DNA of 64,000 nt from assembly GCF_013283875.1 (NCBI RefSeq), contig NZ_CP054139.1:1736001-1800000 (forward strand), in the 5' to 3' direction. The notes beneath the pieces are model-generated. The model was not told the origin of the DNA and ran no database searches. It worked only from the letters and a program-made list of their open reading frames with translations. Every line of letters starts with the position of its first letter. The first letter of the stretch is position 1. Below, one piece after another: positions 1 through 7,575 of this stretch. This DNA is from Mucilaginibacter mali (GTDB taxonomy: Bacteria > Bacteroidota > Bacteroidia > Sphingobacteriales > Sphingobacteriaceae). The position numbers and the translations under genes are program-made.

Positions 1-27
1 TCCGACTTTCCGTCTTCCGGACTAAAT
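1..27. repeat. Partial palindromic repeat (family C), right-arm fragment
   Basis: The first bases resemble the right arm of the long palindrome at 52063-52162 (shared words TCCGACTT, TTCCGGACTAAA). The left arm, if present, lies outside the window. This is a similarity read by eye. Confidence 0.4.
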
Positions 28-82
28 TACTTCACACTTTCTTCATAAAGAAACAGCAGTTTTACAGCGATTAGGTTTTGGT

Positions 83-110
83 TAGTATGTTTTGTGCAAA
101 GAACATACTA
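83..110. repeat. Perfect 9-bp inverted repeat
   Basis: TAGTATGTT at 83-91 is followed after 10 bases by its exact reverse complement at 102-110. It lies directly ahead of the terminator at 116-144. It may be an extra hairpin of the same 3' untranslated region or an operator; the sequence does not decide. Confidence 0.4.
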
Positions 111-115
111 TGATT

Positions 116-144
116 CCCCCGCCGCCCGGTGGGGGATTTTTTTT
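116..144 (+). terminator. Rho-independent terminator of an upstream gene
   Basis: An 8-bp GC-rich stem (116-123 with 128-135, one G-T pair, loop GCCC) is followed by A and eight T. It ends transcription entering from left of the window and isolates glnII. From 145 to 385 the DNA is AT-rich with no ORF; the glnII promoter must lie there, but no clear TAnnTTTG box was picked. Confidence 0.8.
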
Positions 145-385
145 GTCGATTTTATAAAAGTTCCGATAATTTATGTTTTTGATGTCTTAAAATTCTGTGT
201 TTTGCTGATTTTGCCCTTGTTTGTGGTTTATTTTCCACATTTTCTATAATTATTTAACATTATCTGATTTTTTTTAAAAAAAATACAACAATTGATAAAA
301 ATTTTATAATTTAGTCGAAAATATCAGGTTTCAATATTTAAAAAGCTAACTAAACTTATAAAACCTTAGAAAATTAGATTAAAAA

Positions 386-1393
386 ATGGCAAAATTAGAG
401 TACATCTGGCTGGATGGCTACAAACCAACCCAAAGCCTGCGCAGCAAAACAAAAATTGTTAAAGATTTCGGTGGTACACTGGAAGAATGTCCGGATTGGA
501 GCTTTGATGGTTCATCTACCGAGCAAGCATTAGGCGGTTCGTCAGATTGTATCTTAAGGCCGGTATTTATTTGCGCAGATCCTCAACGTAAAGATGGTTA
601 CCTGGTGATGTGCGAAGTTTACGCAGCTGATGGTACTCCACACGAGTCTAACGGGCGTGCAACCATCCAGGATGATGATAACGATTTCTGGTTTGGTTTT
701 GAGCAGGAGTATTTCCTGTGGGATCCAAAAACTAACAAACCACTTGGTTTCCCTGAAGGTGGCTACCCTGCACCACAAGGCCCATACTACTGTTCGGTAG
801 GCGCTAACAACGCTTTCGGCCGCGAAATTGTTGAAGAACACTTAGACGTATGTTTAGAAGCTGGCCTGAACGTTGAAGGTATCAACGCTGAGGTTGCTGC
901 CGGTCAGTGGGAGTTCCAGATCTTCTCTAAAGGCGCTAAAGATGCTGGCGACCAGATTTGGGTTGCACGTTATTTATTAGAGCGTATTGGCGAAAGCTAC
1001 GGTGTATCAATCAACTGGCATTGCAAACCGCTGGGTACTTTAGATTGGAACGGTTCGGGTATGCACGCTAACTTCTCTAACACTACGCTGCGTACTGCTG
1101 CAAGCAAAGAGAAATTCACCGCTATTTGCGAGTCTTTCCGTCCGGTTGTTGCTGAATGTATCGCTGTTTACGGCGCCCATAACGAGCAACGCTTAACCGG
1201 TAAACACGAAACCGCTTCTATCCACGATTACAGCTACGGCGTATCAGATCGTGGTGCTTCTATCCGTATCCCGCTGTACTCGGTACAAAAAGGATGGAGC
1301 GGCTACCTGGAAGATCGTCGCCCTAACTCGGCTGCCGATCCATACAAAGTAGCTTCGGTTATCATCAAAACTGTAAAATCAGCAAAATTATAA
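386..1393 (+). CDS. glnII: Type II (eukaryotic-type) glutamine synthetase
   Basis: Makes glutamine from glutamate, ammonia and ATP in the cytoplasm. The 335-residue product has the short GSII layout: an N-terminal beta-grasp (YIWLDGYKPTQSLRSK), the segment DGSSTEQALGGSSD, then catalytic blocks FGFEQEYFL, VGANNAFGREIVEEH, NGSGMHANFS, YSYGVSDRGASIRIP and the end motif LEDRRPNSAADPY. The length matches GSII (about 330-370) and not GSI or GSIII. The ATG follows an AT-rich leader. The gene stood before a terminator hairpin that is now split by an IS1182 element 25 bp beyond the stop codon. A second, PuuA-like GS-fold gene lies 3.2 kb downstream. Assignment is firm; regulation cannot be read. Confidence 0.95.
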   Translation: MAKLEYIWLDGYKPTQSLRSKTKIVKDFGGTLEECPDWSFDGSSTEQALGGSSDCILRPVFICADPQRKDGYLVMCEVYAADGTPHESNGRATIQDDDNDFWFGFEQEYFLWDPKTNKPLGFPEGGYPAPQGPYYCSVGANNAFGREIVEEHLDVCLEAGLNVEGINAEVAAGQWEFQIFSKGAKDAGDQIWVARYLLERIGESYGVSINWHCKPLGTLDWNGSGMHANFSNTTLRTAASKEKFTAICESFRPVVAECIAVYGAHNEQRLTGKHETASIHDYSYGVSDRGASIRIPLYSVQKGWSGYLEDRRPNSAADPYKVASVIIKTVKSAKL

Positions 1394-1472
1394 TTTAGCT
1401 GTCCAGCAGATACAGAAATGCCCTTGTGAAAGCGAGGTCACTGAAAAAGTAGCTCAATAAAACGGCGCACTT

Positions 1473-1518
1473 AAAGCGATCAAGAGAAAGGCAACCTTTA
1501 CTTGGTCGCTTTTTTATT
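1473..1518 (+). terminator. Terminator just inside the left end of the IS1182 element
   Basis: AAAGCGATCAAG (1473-1484) pairs with CTTGGTCGCTTT (1501-1512) with one G-T pair. An inner stem AAAGG/CCTTT (1487-1491/1495-1499) completes the hairpin, and T6 follows. It would stop transcripts running from glnII into the element antisense to the transposase. Confidence 0.75.
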
Positions 1519-1606
1519 TGAGTTTACAGGAGGAAGATTATTTGTCGTTGATGATACAGGCCAGTTAGGGTAGCGATGTGCGGCTAAGCGCTATTTTAGC
1601 TAAGAC

Positions 1607-3058
1607 TTAGCTCATCAATTTGATGATCCTTTTCAGATTGACGGTGAAGATAGCCAAGGCGCCCTGCATCTGCATATTTTCGATTCCGTAGGCTATTGCC
1701 CGGTCATAACCATGAGCATTTTTCAACTCGCTGTTCTTGGCTTCGATCTTATACCTGTGTTTGCTGCTTTGTTTATACTCGTCAGTTTCCTGAAATGCCA
1801 TTTGCTGTTGGTGCAGACCTGATTTAATGCTAACGGAATAGGTTTTGGTTTTGGCCCCAGGCTTATAGCAACCATCTCTCAATGGACATACCTTACACTT
1901 TTCAACATCAAAGTAATAAGTATCAACCTGATTCTCTCCGATATCCTTTTTACCCCCGCGCGCCTTCCGGATAGCCAGATGCCCGGCCGGGCAGACGAAC
2001 CGATCAGCATCTTTATTGTAATCAAACTTATTTTCATCTTTTCTGAAGCCCTGGGTGATCGACGGGTTGAGTTTAGCCACCAGTTTGATATCTTGTTCAT
2101 TTGTCATTTCAAGGTTCTCTTTCCCTGAATAAGCAGAATCCCCGATGATCGTTTTTACGTCAATGCCATTCTGCTGACTGATCTCCAAAAGCTTAGGGAG
2201 TTCCGGGCCATCGCCTTTTTCACCCGAGGTGACCACCGCTGCGGTAATGATGCGTTCTTCGGTCATCGCCAGATGGGTCTTATAGCCAAAGAAGGAGCTA
2301 TCAGCCGATTTATGGCCGGTTTTAGCATCCTTGTCTTTGGATAACGTATAGTGCTCCTGCGTGTCTGCTACCGTCTCCTTCAACAGGTTCAGCTTTTCTT
2401 TTACCGCAGGTATCTGGCTTAACGGCGGGTCGGCTTCAATATACTTTTCCAATGCACTGCAATAGGCAAGTTCTTTTTCCAGTTCATCCGTGGTGTTCTT
2501 TTCCGGCATCCCTGCCTTCATATCTTCATCTATGGCATACACCGCTTTGCGAAGCCGTTTCGAGCGCTCCCTTAATACTTCTAAGGCTGAATACGGATTT
2601 GATCTTGACAGGGAATGTGTAGCATCAACTGTAATGGACTTTGACCGGATGATCCCCTTTTCAATGGCGATGGTTACCGTTTTATTGATGAGCAGGTTTA
2701 ACAGATCGTTATCCTTCAGCCGAAGCTTTCTGAACTTGGTCAATGAGCTCGGATCGATAACCCCTTCCTCTGGAGACATCTCCAGAAAATATTTGAAGGA
2801 CATGTCATACTGCGAACGTTCCACCACATCTACATCTGAAACCGTATAGATCGTTTTCAACAGCAGATATTTGAACATCCGTACAGGGCTTTCGGCTGTC
2901 CGCCCATTGGTTGTGCAATATTTGCTGATCAATTCCTCGTAGATAAACGTAAAATCTATCAGGTCATTGATCTTCCGCAGAAGATTATCTTTCGGAACGA
3001 TCAGGTCATATAACCCTGAGTATGCACTGAACTGGATCTGCTGTTGCTGAATGAGCAT
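1607..3058 (-). CDS. IS1182-family transposase
   Basis: DDE transposase of 483 residues, full length for the family, that would cut and insert the surrounding element. The N-terminal part (about 40-120) is the DUF772 region (SPVRMFKYLLLK, FLEMSPEEGVIDPSSLTKFR). The catalytic core shows Asp in SITVDATHS, Asp in IIGDSAYSGKENLE and Glu in IEAKNSELKNAHG. A Cys-rich segment, CKVCPLRDGC, lies near residue 390. The frame is intact, so the element may be active. A hairpin (3062-3067 with 3076-3081) sits just before the ATG and overlaps the expected ribosome-binding region, which may limit expression. Incoming transcription is blocked by the terminator at 3091-3125. Confidence 0.93.
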   Translation of the reverse strand: MLIQQQQIQFSAYSGLYDLIVPKDNLLRKINDLIDFTFIYEELISKYCTTNGRTAESPVRMFKYLLLKTIYTVSDVDVVERSQYDMSFKYFLEMSPEEGVIDPSSLTKFRKLRLKDNDLLNLLINKTVTIAIEKGIIRSKSITVDATHSLSRSNPYSALEVLRERSKRLRKAVYAIDEDMKAGMPEKNTTDELEKELAYCSALEKYIEADPPLSQIPAVKEKLNLLKETVADTQEHYTLSKDKDAKTGHKSADSSFFGYKTHLAMTEERIITAAVVTSGEKGDGPELPKLLEISQQNGIDVKTIIGDSAYSGKENLEMTNEQDIKLVAKLNPSITQGFRKDENKFDYNKDADRFVCPAGHLAIRKARGGKKDIGENQVDTYYFDVEKCKVCPLRDGCYKPGAKTKTYSVSIKSGLHQQQMAFQETDEYKQSSKHRYKIEAKNSELKNAHGYDRAIAYGIENMQMQGALAIFTVNLKRIIKLMS

Positions 3059-3090
3059 CTTAGTGTCTTTCTTTTGACACTTTAATATAC

Positions 3091-3130
3091 TAAAAAAGGA
3101 GCAGAAAACTTTCGCCTTCTGCTCCCTTTT
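3091..3130 (-). terminator. Terminator just inside the right end of the IS1182 element
   Basis: GGAGCAGAA (3098-3106) pairs perfectly with TTCTGCTCC (3117-3125). Read on the minus strand the stem is followed by T6, so it ends transcripts coming from outside before they reach the transposase. On the plus strand CTTTT follows, giving a weaker reverse terminator. Confidence 0.75.
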
Positions 3131-3175
3131 CCCTATTGGACTTTTTCAGTGCCCTCGTGAAAGCAAGGGCATTTT

Positions 3176-3571
3176 TTATGGCTGATATTTTCCGGATGGG
3201 ATCAGTGGGAAGCCGTCAAGCGGTAAGTTATACAGGTAAATCCAGCAGTCAACAATACCCTGGCCGGTATTTATGGCAAGCATTTTCCTGATAAACAGGT
3301 TGGGTTGTTCCTCATCTTCGCCGAAGCCCTCGTACGCATCTATCGTTTTTAATACGACCGGATCATTGTTTAGTTTAACAATGATTCCGTAAACGCGGCT
3401 GTTTGTCTGGGGTTGATGGATGGCGCCGGGATACTCGCCTAAATCATACAATAAGCCGGCAAAGTTACCTTTAGCAAAAGGTGTAGAGTTGGCCCTTAAA
3501 TACGCGCCAAACTCGTTACCGGCCACCAATAAGGTGCCGTAAATAAACAAGTATTTGCAATTGCTGTTCAT
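3176..3571 (-). CDS. Gamma-glutamylcyclotransferase-like (AIG2/GGCT fold) protein
   Basis: 131 residues of the GGCT/AIG2-like fold. The substrate-loop motif YGTLL is at about residues 11-15, and a conserved acidic region IDAYEGFG at about 97-104 holds a plausible catalytic Glu. Family members release 5-oxoproline from gamma-glutamyl amino acids or amines, act on glutathione, or have unknown roles. The substrate cannot be read here. It converges with glnII at the IS1182-split terminator, and its 5' end faces a GS-fold ligase gene across an IS982 element. This places it among genes that would make or break gamma-glutamyl bonds. Fold confident, reaction inferred. Confidence 0.8.
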   Translation of the reverse strand: MNSNCKYLFIYGTLLVAGNEFGAYLRANSTPFAKGNFAGLLYDLGEYPGAIHQPQTNSRVYGIIVKLNNDPVVLKTIDAYEGFGEDEEQPNLFIRKMLAINTGQGIVDCWIYLYNLPLDGFPLIPSGKYQP

Positions 3572-3583
3572 TTATTAGTTTTG
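3554..3583 (+). promoter_or_regulatory. Candidate native promoter of the GS-like ligase operon
   Basis: TTTG (3554-3557), an 18-base spacer and TAGTTTTG (3576-3583) match the Bacteroidota -33/-7 consensus. It points toward the ligase gene at 4611 and overlaps the first codons of the divergent cyclotransferase-like gene. The IS982 element now separates it from the ligase; without the insertion the -7 box would lie about 95 bases before the start codon. Confidence 0.5.
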
Positions 3584-3652
3584 CCGCCCATTTAAGCAAA
3601 ATAATAAATAGGATACGGCAACACAACATTGCGGCTTTATTTTTATTTTGCC

Positions 3653-4589
3653 TAATTAACTCAAGTTGCGGGTTAAAAGAAGGATAAAGAGTAAGCATCA
3701 AAAGTAAGAACTTTGGTTTACCACAACTAAAGGATACAATGATGCTTACCAAGGATAAAATTATAGGAATATTTTGTTTTATAGATGACCTGTTGAAAAC
3801 GAGCGGTCATCATGAAGATAGCCGCAGGCAGGTTAGTGATAGCGAGGTCATCACAACGGCGATAGTTAGTTCTTTATATTTTGGAGGGCACCAGGATAGG
3901 TCGCGGTGTTTTATGAAGATGATGAATTTCGTTCCCCGGATGCTGGACAAGAGCCGGTTCAACCGCAGGCTGCATGCACTGGCCGAATTGATCTGCAGTT
4001 TGTTCATGCAGATCGGCTGGTATTTTAAATATATCAGCTGTGAGATGAGTTACGTATTGGATTCGTTCCCAGTAGCGGTTTGTGATAATATCCGGATCAG
4101 TAATTGCAAACTGCTCCAAGGCAAACAATGGCGGGGTAAACAGAGCAGTATGCGAAGGTATTTTTATGGCATCAAGGTCCAACTGCTGGTCACTAAAGAC
4201 GGCATACCGGTAGAGTTCGGTTATGTACCGGGGAGTGAGAACGATTCGGTAAGCTTGAAGAAGTTACCGATGAACCTGCCTGCTGAAAGTGAGGTATTTG
4301 CAGATTCGGCCTATACCAACTATGAGATCGAAGACCAATTAATGGAGTGCGACCAGATCGCATTAAAAGTGCACCGTAAATCAAATGCAAAAAGAAAAGA
4401 CAGCGCAAGCGCTGCCTTTATTAAAGAATATATGCGTAAAAGGGTGGAGACCACGATCAGTGAGATCAAGGGCTTGTTCCTAAGGAAAATTCATGCCGTT
4501 ACTTTCAAAGGTTGGCTACTGAAGATCACCCTGTTTATCTTCGCTTTTACGCTAAATAAAATTGTATAACTAACAACTTGAGTTAATTA
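3653..4589. mobile_element. IS982-family insertion sequence
   Basis: The element spans about 3659-4583 (925 bp). Its ends are ACTCAAGTTG (3659-3668) and CAACTTGAGT (4574-4583), with a direct repeat TAATTA on each side (3653-3658 and 4584-4589) as the likely target duplication. One intact plus-strand transposase gene lies inside. TAATTA is itself palindromic, so the exact edges can move by a few bases. The right end is 21 bases from the start codon of the GS-like ligase. Confidence 0.85.
3739..4569 (+). CDS. IS982-family transposase
   Basis: 276-residue DDE transposase, full length for the family. Catalytic acids are visible in SYVLDSFPVAVCD, EVFADSAYTNYE and RVETTISEIKGLF. The N-terminal segment SDSEVITTAIVSSLYFGG is typical of IS982. 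The reading frame is unbroken, so the element may be mobile. ATG-ATG gives two equivalent starts three bases apart. It is co-directional with the ligase gene downstream and stops 42 bases before it, so read-through could contribute to ligase transcription; no terminator is visible between them. Confidence 0.92.
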   Translation: MMLTKDKIIGIFCFIDDLLKTSGHHEDSRRQVSDSEVITTAIVSSLYFGGHQDRSRCFMKMMNFVPRMLDKSRFNRRLHALAELICSLFMQIGWYFKYISCEMSYVLDSFPVAVCDNIRISNCKLLQGKQWRGKQSSMRRYFYGIKVQLLVTKDGIPVEFGYVPGSENDSVSLKKLPMNLPAESEVFADSAYTNYEIEDQLMECDQIALKVHRKSNAKRKDSASAAFIKEYMRKRVETTISEIKGLFLRKIHAVTFKGWLLKITLFIFAFTLNKIV

Positions 4590-4610
4590 AATATTTCAGC
4601 CTTTACAGCT

Positions 4611-5969
4611 ATGGATAAGCAACAGATAGAAGCCTGGATACAGGATAAGGATATACAAAAAATAAAATTCGCATTTGCCGATATCGACGGCGTACTGCGC
4701 GGTAAACTCATCAACAAGGAAAAGTTTTTAGGCGGATTAAAAGATGGCTATGGCTTTTGCGATGTGGTTTTCGGCTGGGATAGCGCCGATGCCTGCTACG
4801 ATAATGTGCAGGTGACCGGTTGGCATTCTGGCTACCCGGATAAGTACGCCCGTATCGATCTGTCGACCATGCGCAATATCCCATGGCAAAACGATCAGCC
4901 TTTTTTCCTGGCCGATTTTACCCAGCCCGATGGCAGCAGCGTGGCGGCCTGTCCGCGCAGCTTACTAAAACGCGTAGCTGCCGACTGCGAAGCGATGGGT
5001 TATCATCCCGAATTTGCCCAAGAGTTTGAATGGTTCAACTTTAACGAGACACCGCAAACGTTACAGGATAAGGAATTTACCAAGTTGCAGCCCATTTCGC
5101 CGGGCATGTTCGGATATTCCATACTCCGCCCATCACAGCACAGCGATTTTTATTACGATCTGTTTAACCTGTTAAAAGGCTTCGGCGTACCGCTGGAGGG
5201 CTTACATACCGAAACTGGTCCGGGGGTTTACGAAGCCGCCATAGCGCACGATCATGTTTTGGTTGCTGCCGATATGGCCGTTCTGTTCAAAACCGGCGTA
5301 AAGGAAATAGCATCCAAACACGGTATCACCGCCACCTTTATGGCCAAATGGAACGCCAACCTGCCGGGCTGTAGCGGGCATATCCATCAAAGCCTGTGGA
5401 ATAAGGATAAAAGCGAAAATCTGTTCTACGGCGCCAGTGATGCCAATAAGATGAGCGACCTGCATAAGCATTATCTCGCCGGGCAATTATACTGCCTGCC
5501 CCATGTCCTGCCCATGTATGCGCCAACAATCAACAGTTACAAACGATTAGTAGAAGGCGCCTGGGCACCAACCACCATCACCTGGGGCCTGGATAACCGT
5601 ACCACCGCCATCCGTGTAATTAACGATACGCCAAACCACACCCGCTTAGAAACCCGCATTCCTGGTTCGGATACCAACCCGTATTTAGCCATGTCGGCCG
5701 CGCTGGCTTCGGGACTATACGGCGTTAAACATAAACTGGAATTAAACATCCCGAACACCATCGGTAACGGTTACCAGGATAAAACGCATGGTCAGCTGGC
5801 TGCCAATTTGGAGGATGCAGCGACGGCCATGCAAAACTCAACAGTAGCCAAAGAACTGTTCGGCGATGATTTTGTACAGCATTTTACCAATACCCGCCTG
5901 TGGGAGTGGCGGCAGTTTATTAAGCAGGTGACGGATTGGGAGTTGAAGCGGTATTTCGAAATAATATAA
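4611..5969 (+). CDS. Glutamine-synthetase-family ligase (PuuA-like gamma-glutamylamide synthetase)
   Basis: 452-residue GS-fold ligase of the GSI-like branch that includes gamma-glutamylputrescine synthetase. Expected catalytic blocks are intact: metal ligands in FAQEFEWFNF (E138, E140), TETGPGVYEAA, the His block GCSGHIHQSL, the Arg block NSYKRLVEG, NRTTAIRV, and RLETRIPGSDTNPYL. It is clearly not the housekeeping enzyme, since glnII lies nearby, so it probably joins glutamate to an amine other than ammonia. The amine cannot be read. It appears to head a group with a kinase and a HAD hydrolase, interrupted by the GxxExxY element, and its upstream region has been altered by IS982. Confidence 0.85.
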   Translation: MDKQQIEAWIQDKDIQKIKFAFADIDGVLRGKLINKEKFLGGLKDGYGFCDVVFGWDSADACYDNVQVTGWHSGYPDKYARIDLSTMRNIPWQNDQPFFLADFTQPDGSSVAACPRSLLKRVAADCEAMGYHPEFAQEFEWFNFNETPQTLQDKEFTKLQPISPGMFGYSILRPSQHSDFYYDLFNLLKGFGVPLEGLHTETGPGVYEAAIAHDHVLVAADMAVLFKTGVKEIASKHGITATFMAKWNANLPGCSGHIHQSLWNKDKSENLFYGASDANKMSDLHKHYLAGQLYCLPHVLPMYAPTINSYKRLVEGAWAPTTITWGLDNRTTAIRVINDTPNHTRLETRIPGSDTNPYLAMSAALASGLYGVKHKLELNIPNTIGNGYQDKTHGQLAANLEDAATAMQNSTVAKELFGDDFVQHFTNTRLWEWRQFIKQVTDWELKRYFEII

Positions 5970-5980
5970 ATTGCGGTGAT

Positions 5981-6516
5981 GGTGGCAATTTAACCACAAA
6001 GGACGCGAAGATTTTTTTCACAAAGAGCACAAAGCTTTTATGACTGAACAAGAGATTTCTAACATTGTTATTGGATTAGGTATAGAAGTTCATAAAGCTT
6101 TGGGGCCAGGGTTATTGGAGAGTGCTTATAAAGAGTGCTTGTATTATAAGATATTAAAGTCAGGGTTGTATGCTGAAAAAGAAAAAGTGATGCCTTTGAT
6201 TTTTGAAGAAGTTAAATTAGACGTTGGTTATAGAATAGATATTTTAGTTGATAATAAACTCGTGATAGAAGTTAAAAGTGTTGAAGAATTGACCGACGTA
6301 CACATGGCACAAACACTTACTTATATGAAACTTGGGCAATATAAGTTGGGATTACTGATGAACTTTAACGTGATCAAATTAAAAGATGGTATAAAAAGAG
6401 TGATAAACGGCGCATTATAAATGTAGCTTTGTGCCTAAAATAAACCTTATAAAACTCGCAAAGCCTTTGTGTTCTTTGTGAAAAATCTTTGTGCCCTTTG
6501 TGGTTAATTTGCCACC
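5981..6516. mobile_element. GxxExxY gene between long terminal inverted repeats (putative mobile unit)
   Basis: Left end 5981-6038 and right end 6458-6516 are imperfect inverted repeats of about 58 bp. Both begin GGTGGCAA, continue TTAACCACAAAGG, then an AAGATTTTT and CACAAAG block, and end near CACAAAG-CTTT. The only gene inside is the GxxExxY protein. The right edge lies 18 bases before the start codon of the kinase gene, so the unit splits what looks like an operon. No convincing target duplication was seen. The same TTAACCACA(A)AG end motif bounds gene-free palindromes at 18187-18378 and 56768-56882. Confidence 0.65.
6040..6420 (+). CDS. GxxExxY protein, PD-(D/E)XK nuclease-like
   Basis: 126 residues, the usual size of the family. 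The naming motif is GLLESAY (G24, E27, Y30). A nuclease-like core follows: Asp in GYRIDILVD (D67), then VIEVKS (E77, K79), which fits the D...ExK arrangement of PD-(D/E)XK enzymes. No substrate or host role is established for the family as far as I know. The gene fills the space between two long inverted repeats and its ATG begins directly at the left repeat. Its coding sequence is more AT-rich than the neighbours (for example the run from 6160 to 6270), in line with a separate origin. A link between the nuclease and the repeats is inference. Confidence 0.85.
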   Translation: MTEQEISNIVIGLGIEVHKALGPGLLESAYKECLYYKILKSGLYAEKEKVMPLIFEEVKLDVGYRIDILVDNKLVIEVKSVEELTDVHMAQTLTYMKLGQYKLGLLMNFNVIKLKDGIKRVINGAL

Positions 6517-6534
6517 AAGGAAAAAAATGAGCGA

Positions 6535-7572
6535 ATGGACTACGATAATATCATAAAAAAAGCCTGGGAAGGATACGACGCCTCTAAAACCATCAAGAAG
6601 ATAGAGGATATCAGCGCGATGGTTTCTACCAACCATGTGTTCAGGATTACTTTTGATGACGACGACATCATCATTGCCAAGCTATCAAACTTTGGTAAGT
6701 ACGAGTATTTTAAGGAAGATCACCGCATCATCCATAGCTTATCTAACAACCTGCTTTACCCGTTCGAGAATCTGCTGGCTAAATCGCTGCTGAAGAATAA
6801 CCGGGTATATGTTTACCGCCACAAACAGGCGGGCGAGGAAGCATGGGTGGTGTTTTACAATCCTACCCGCATTATGGACAGGTTGCCGCGACGTTTGGGC
6901 GAAGAGCATATCAAGCGCTTCGGGCAGCAGATCGGGAAGTTTCATAAAGCCTGCGCTAAGTTGCGGCATGTGCTGCCTAAGTCATCCAAAACCTTGCGGA
7001 CGGATATTAATGCCTTGCTGCAGCAGATCGATCAAAATGAGCAGAGCTTCGGCTCGCGCATGCAGGCTGATTACCTGAAGTATCATTGCGAGCAATTCAT
7101 TAAAAACCGTACGAAGTATAATGTAAACACGTTCGAGATCATCCCCGTGTTTATCGACTGGAACATCGGCAACTTCTCGGTAACTAATAAGCAGGAGTTA
7201 TATTCGCGCTGGGATTACGATTGGTTCAGGATGAGCTACCGCATGCTGGATTTCTACTTTTTCAGCAGGGTGGTGTCCGACGCCGGCGACCGTACGGTGT
7301 TCAGTTACCGTATCGACCCGATGAACGAGCCGCGGTTTATCCTGTTTCTGCAGGAGTATCACAAAGTGAACCCTATAAAAGCCGATGAATTACGCTTTTT
7401 AAAGGAAGTATACCGGTTTTTTATCCTAAATTATGTGATTAAAGACGGTAAGTACTTTTTTAACGACCAGTACGCTGATAAGCTACAAGCCGAAGCTTAT
7501 GATATTTACCTGCCATCGGTTGATCGGGATTTTAACGCCGATTTGTTGATAGACGCTTTAAAAATTAAATAA
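6535..7572 (+). CDS. Phosphotransferase, aminoglycoside/choline-kinase (APH) fold
   Basis: 345-residue soluble protein of the APH-like kinase fold. A degenerate N-lobe with IIIAKLSNFGKYEYF (possible ATP-site Lys) is followed by the catalytic loop FIDWNIGNFSV, in which Asp and Asn fit the HxDxxxxN pattern with the His replaced, and RWDYDWFRM as the metal-binding DxD. The substrate is unknown. ATG at 6535 follows AAGGA at 6517-6521, which lies just beyond the GxxExxY unit, so the ribosome site was kept. An ATG at 6527 is out of frame and stops at once. The gene stands 3 bases before the HAD gene and is probably co-transcribed with it and with the GS-like ligase. Confidence 0.8.
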   Translation: MDYDNIIKKAWEGYDASKTIKKIEDISAMVSTNHVFRITFDDDDIIIAKLSNFGKYEYFKEDHRIIHSLSNNLLYPFENLLAKSLLKNNRVYVYRHKQAGEEAWVVFYNPTRIMDRLPRRLGEEHIKRFGQQIGKFHKACAKLRHVLPKSSKTLRTDINALLQQIDQNEQSFGSRMQADYLKYHCEQFIKNRTKYNVNTFEIIPVFIDWNIGNFSVTNKQELYSRWDYDWFRMSYRMLDFYFFSRVVSDAGDRTVFSYRIDPMNEPRFILFLQEYHKVNPIKADELRFLKEVYRFFILNYVIKDGKYFFNDQYADKLQAEAYDIYLPSVDRDFNADLLIDALKIK

Positions 7573-7575
7573 TAC

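Larger units (their letters stand above)
1418..3172. mobile_element. IS1182-family insertion sequence in a bidirectional terminator
   Basis: The core element runs about 1439-3151. It is bounded by perfect 12-bp inverted repeats CACTGAAAAAGT (1439-1450) and ACTTTTTCAGTG (3140-3151), and holds one transposase gene on the minus strand. Beyond each end lies a terminator-like hairpin: TGCCCTTG/loop/CGAGG on the left and GCCCTCG/loop/CAAGGGC followed by T6 on the right, both with loop TGAAAG. The two flanks are near-identical as direct repeats, and apart from the loops also pair as inverted repeats. This fits insertion into, and duplication of, the hairpin shared by the convergent glnII and cyclotransferase-like genes. 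Confidence 0.85.
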
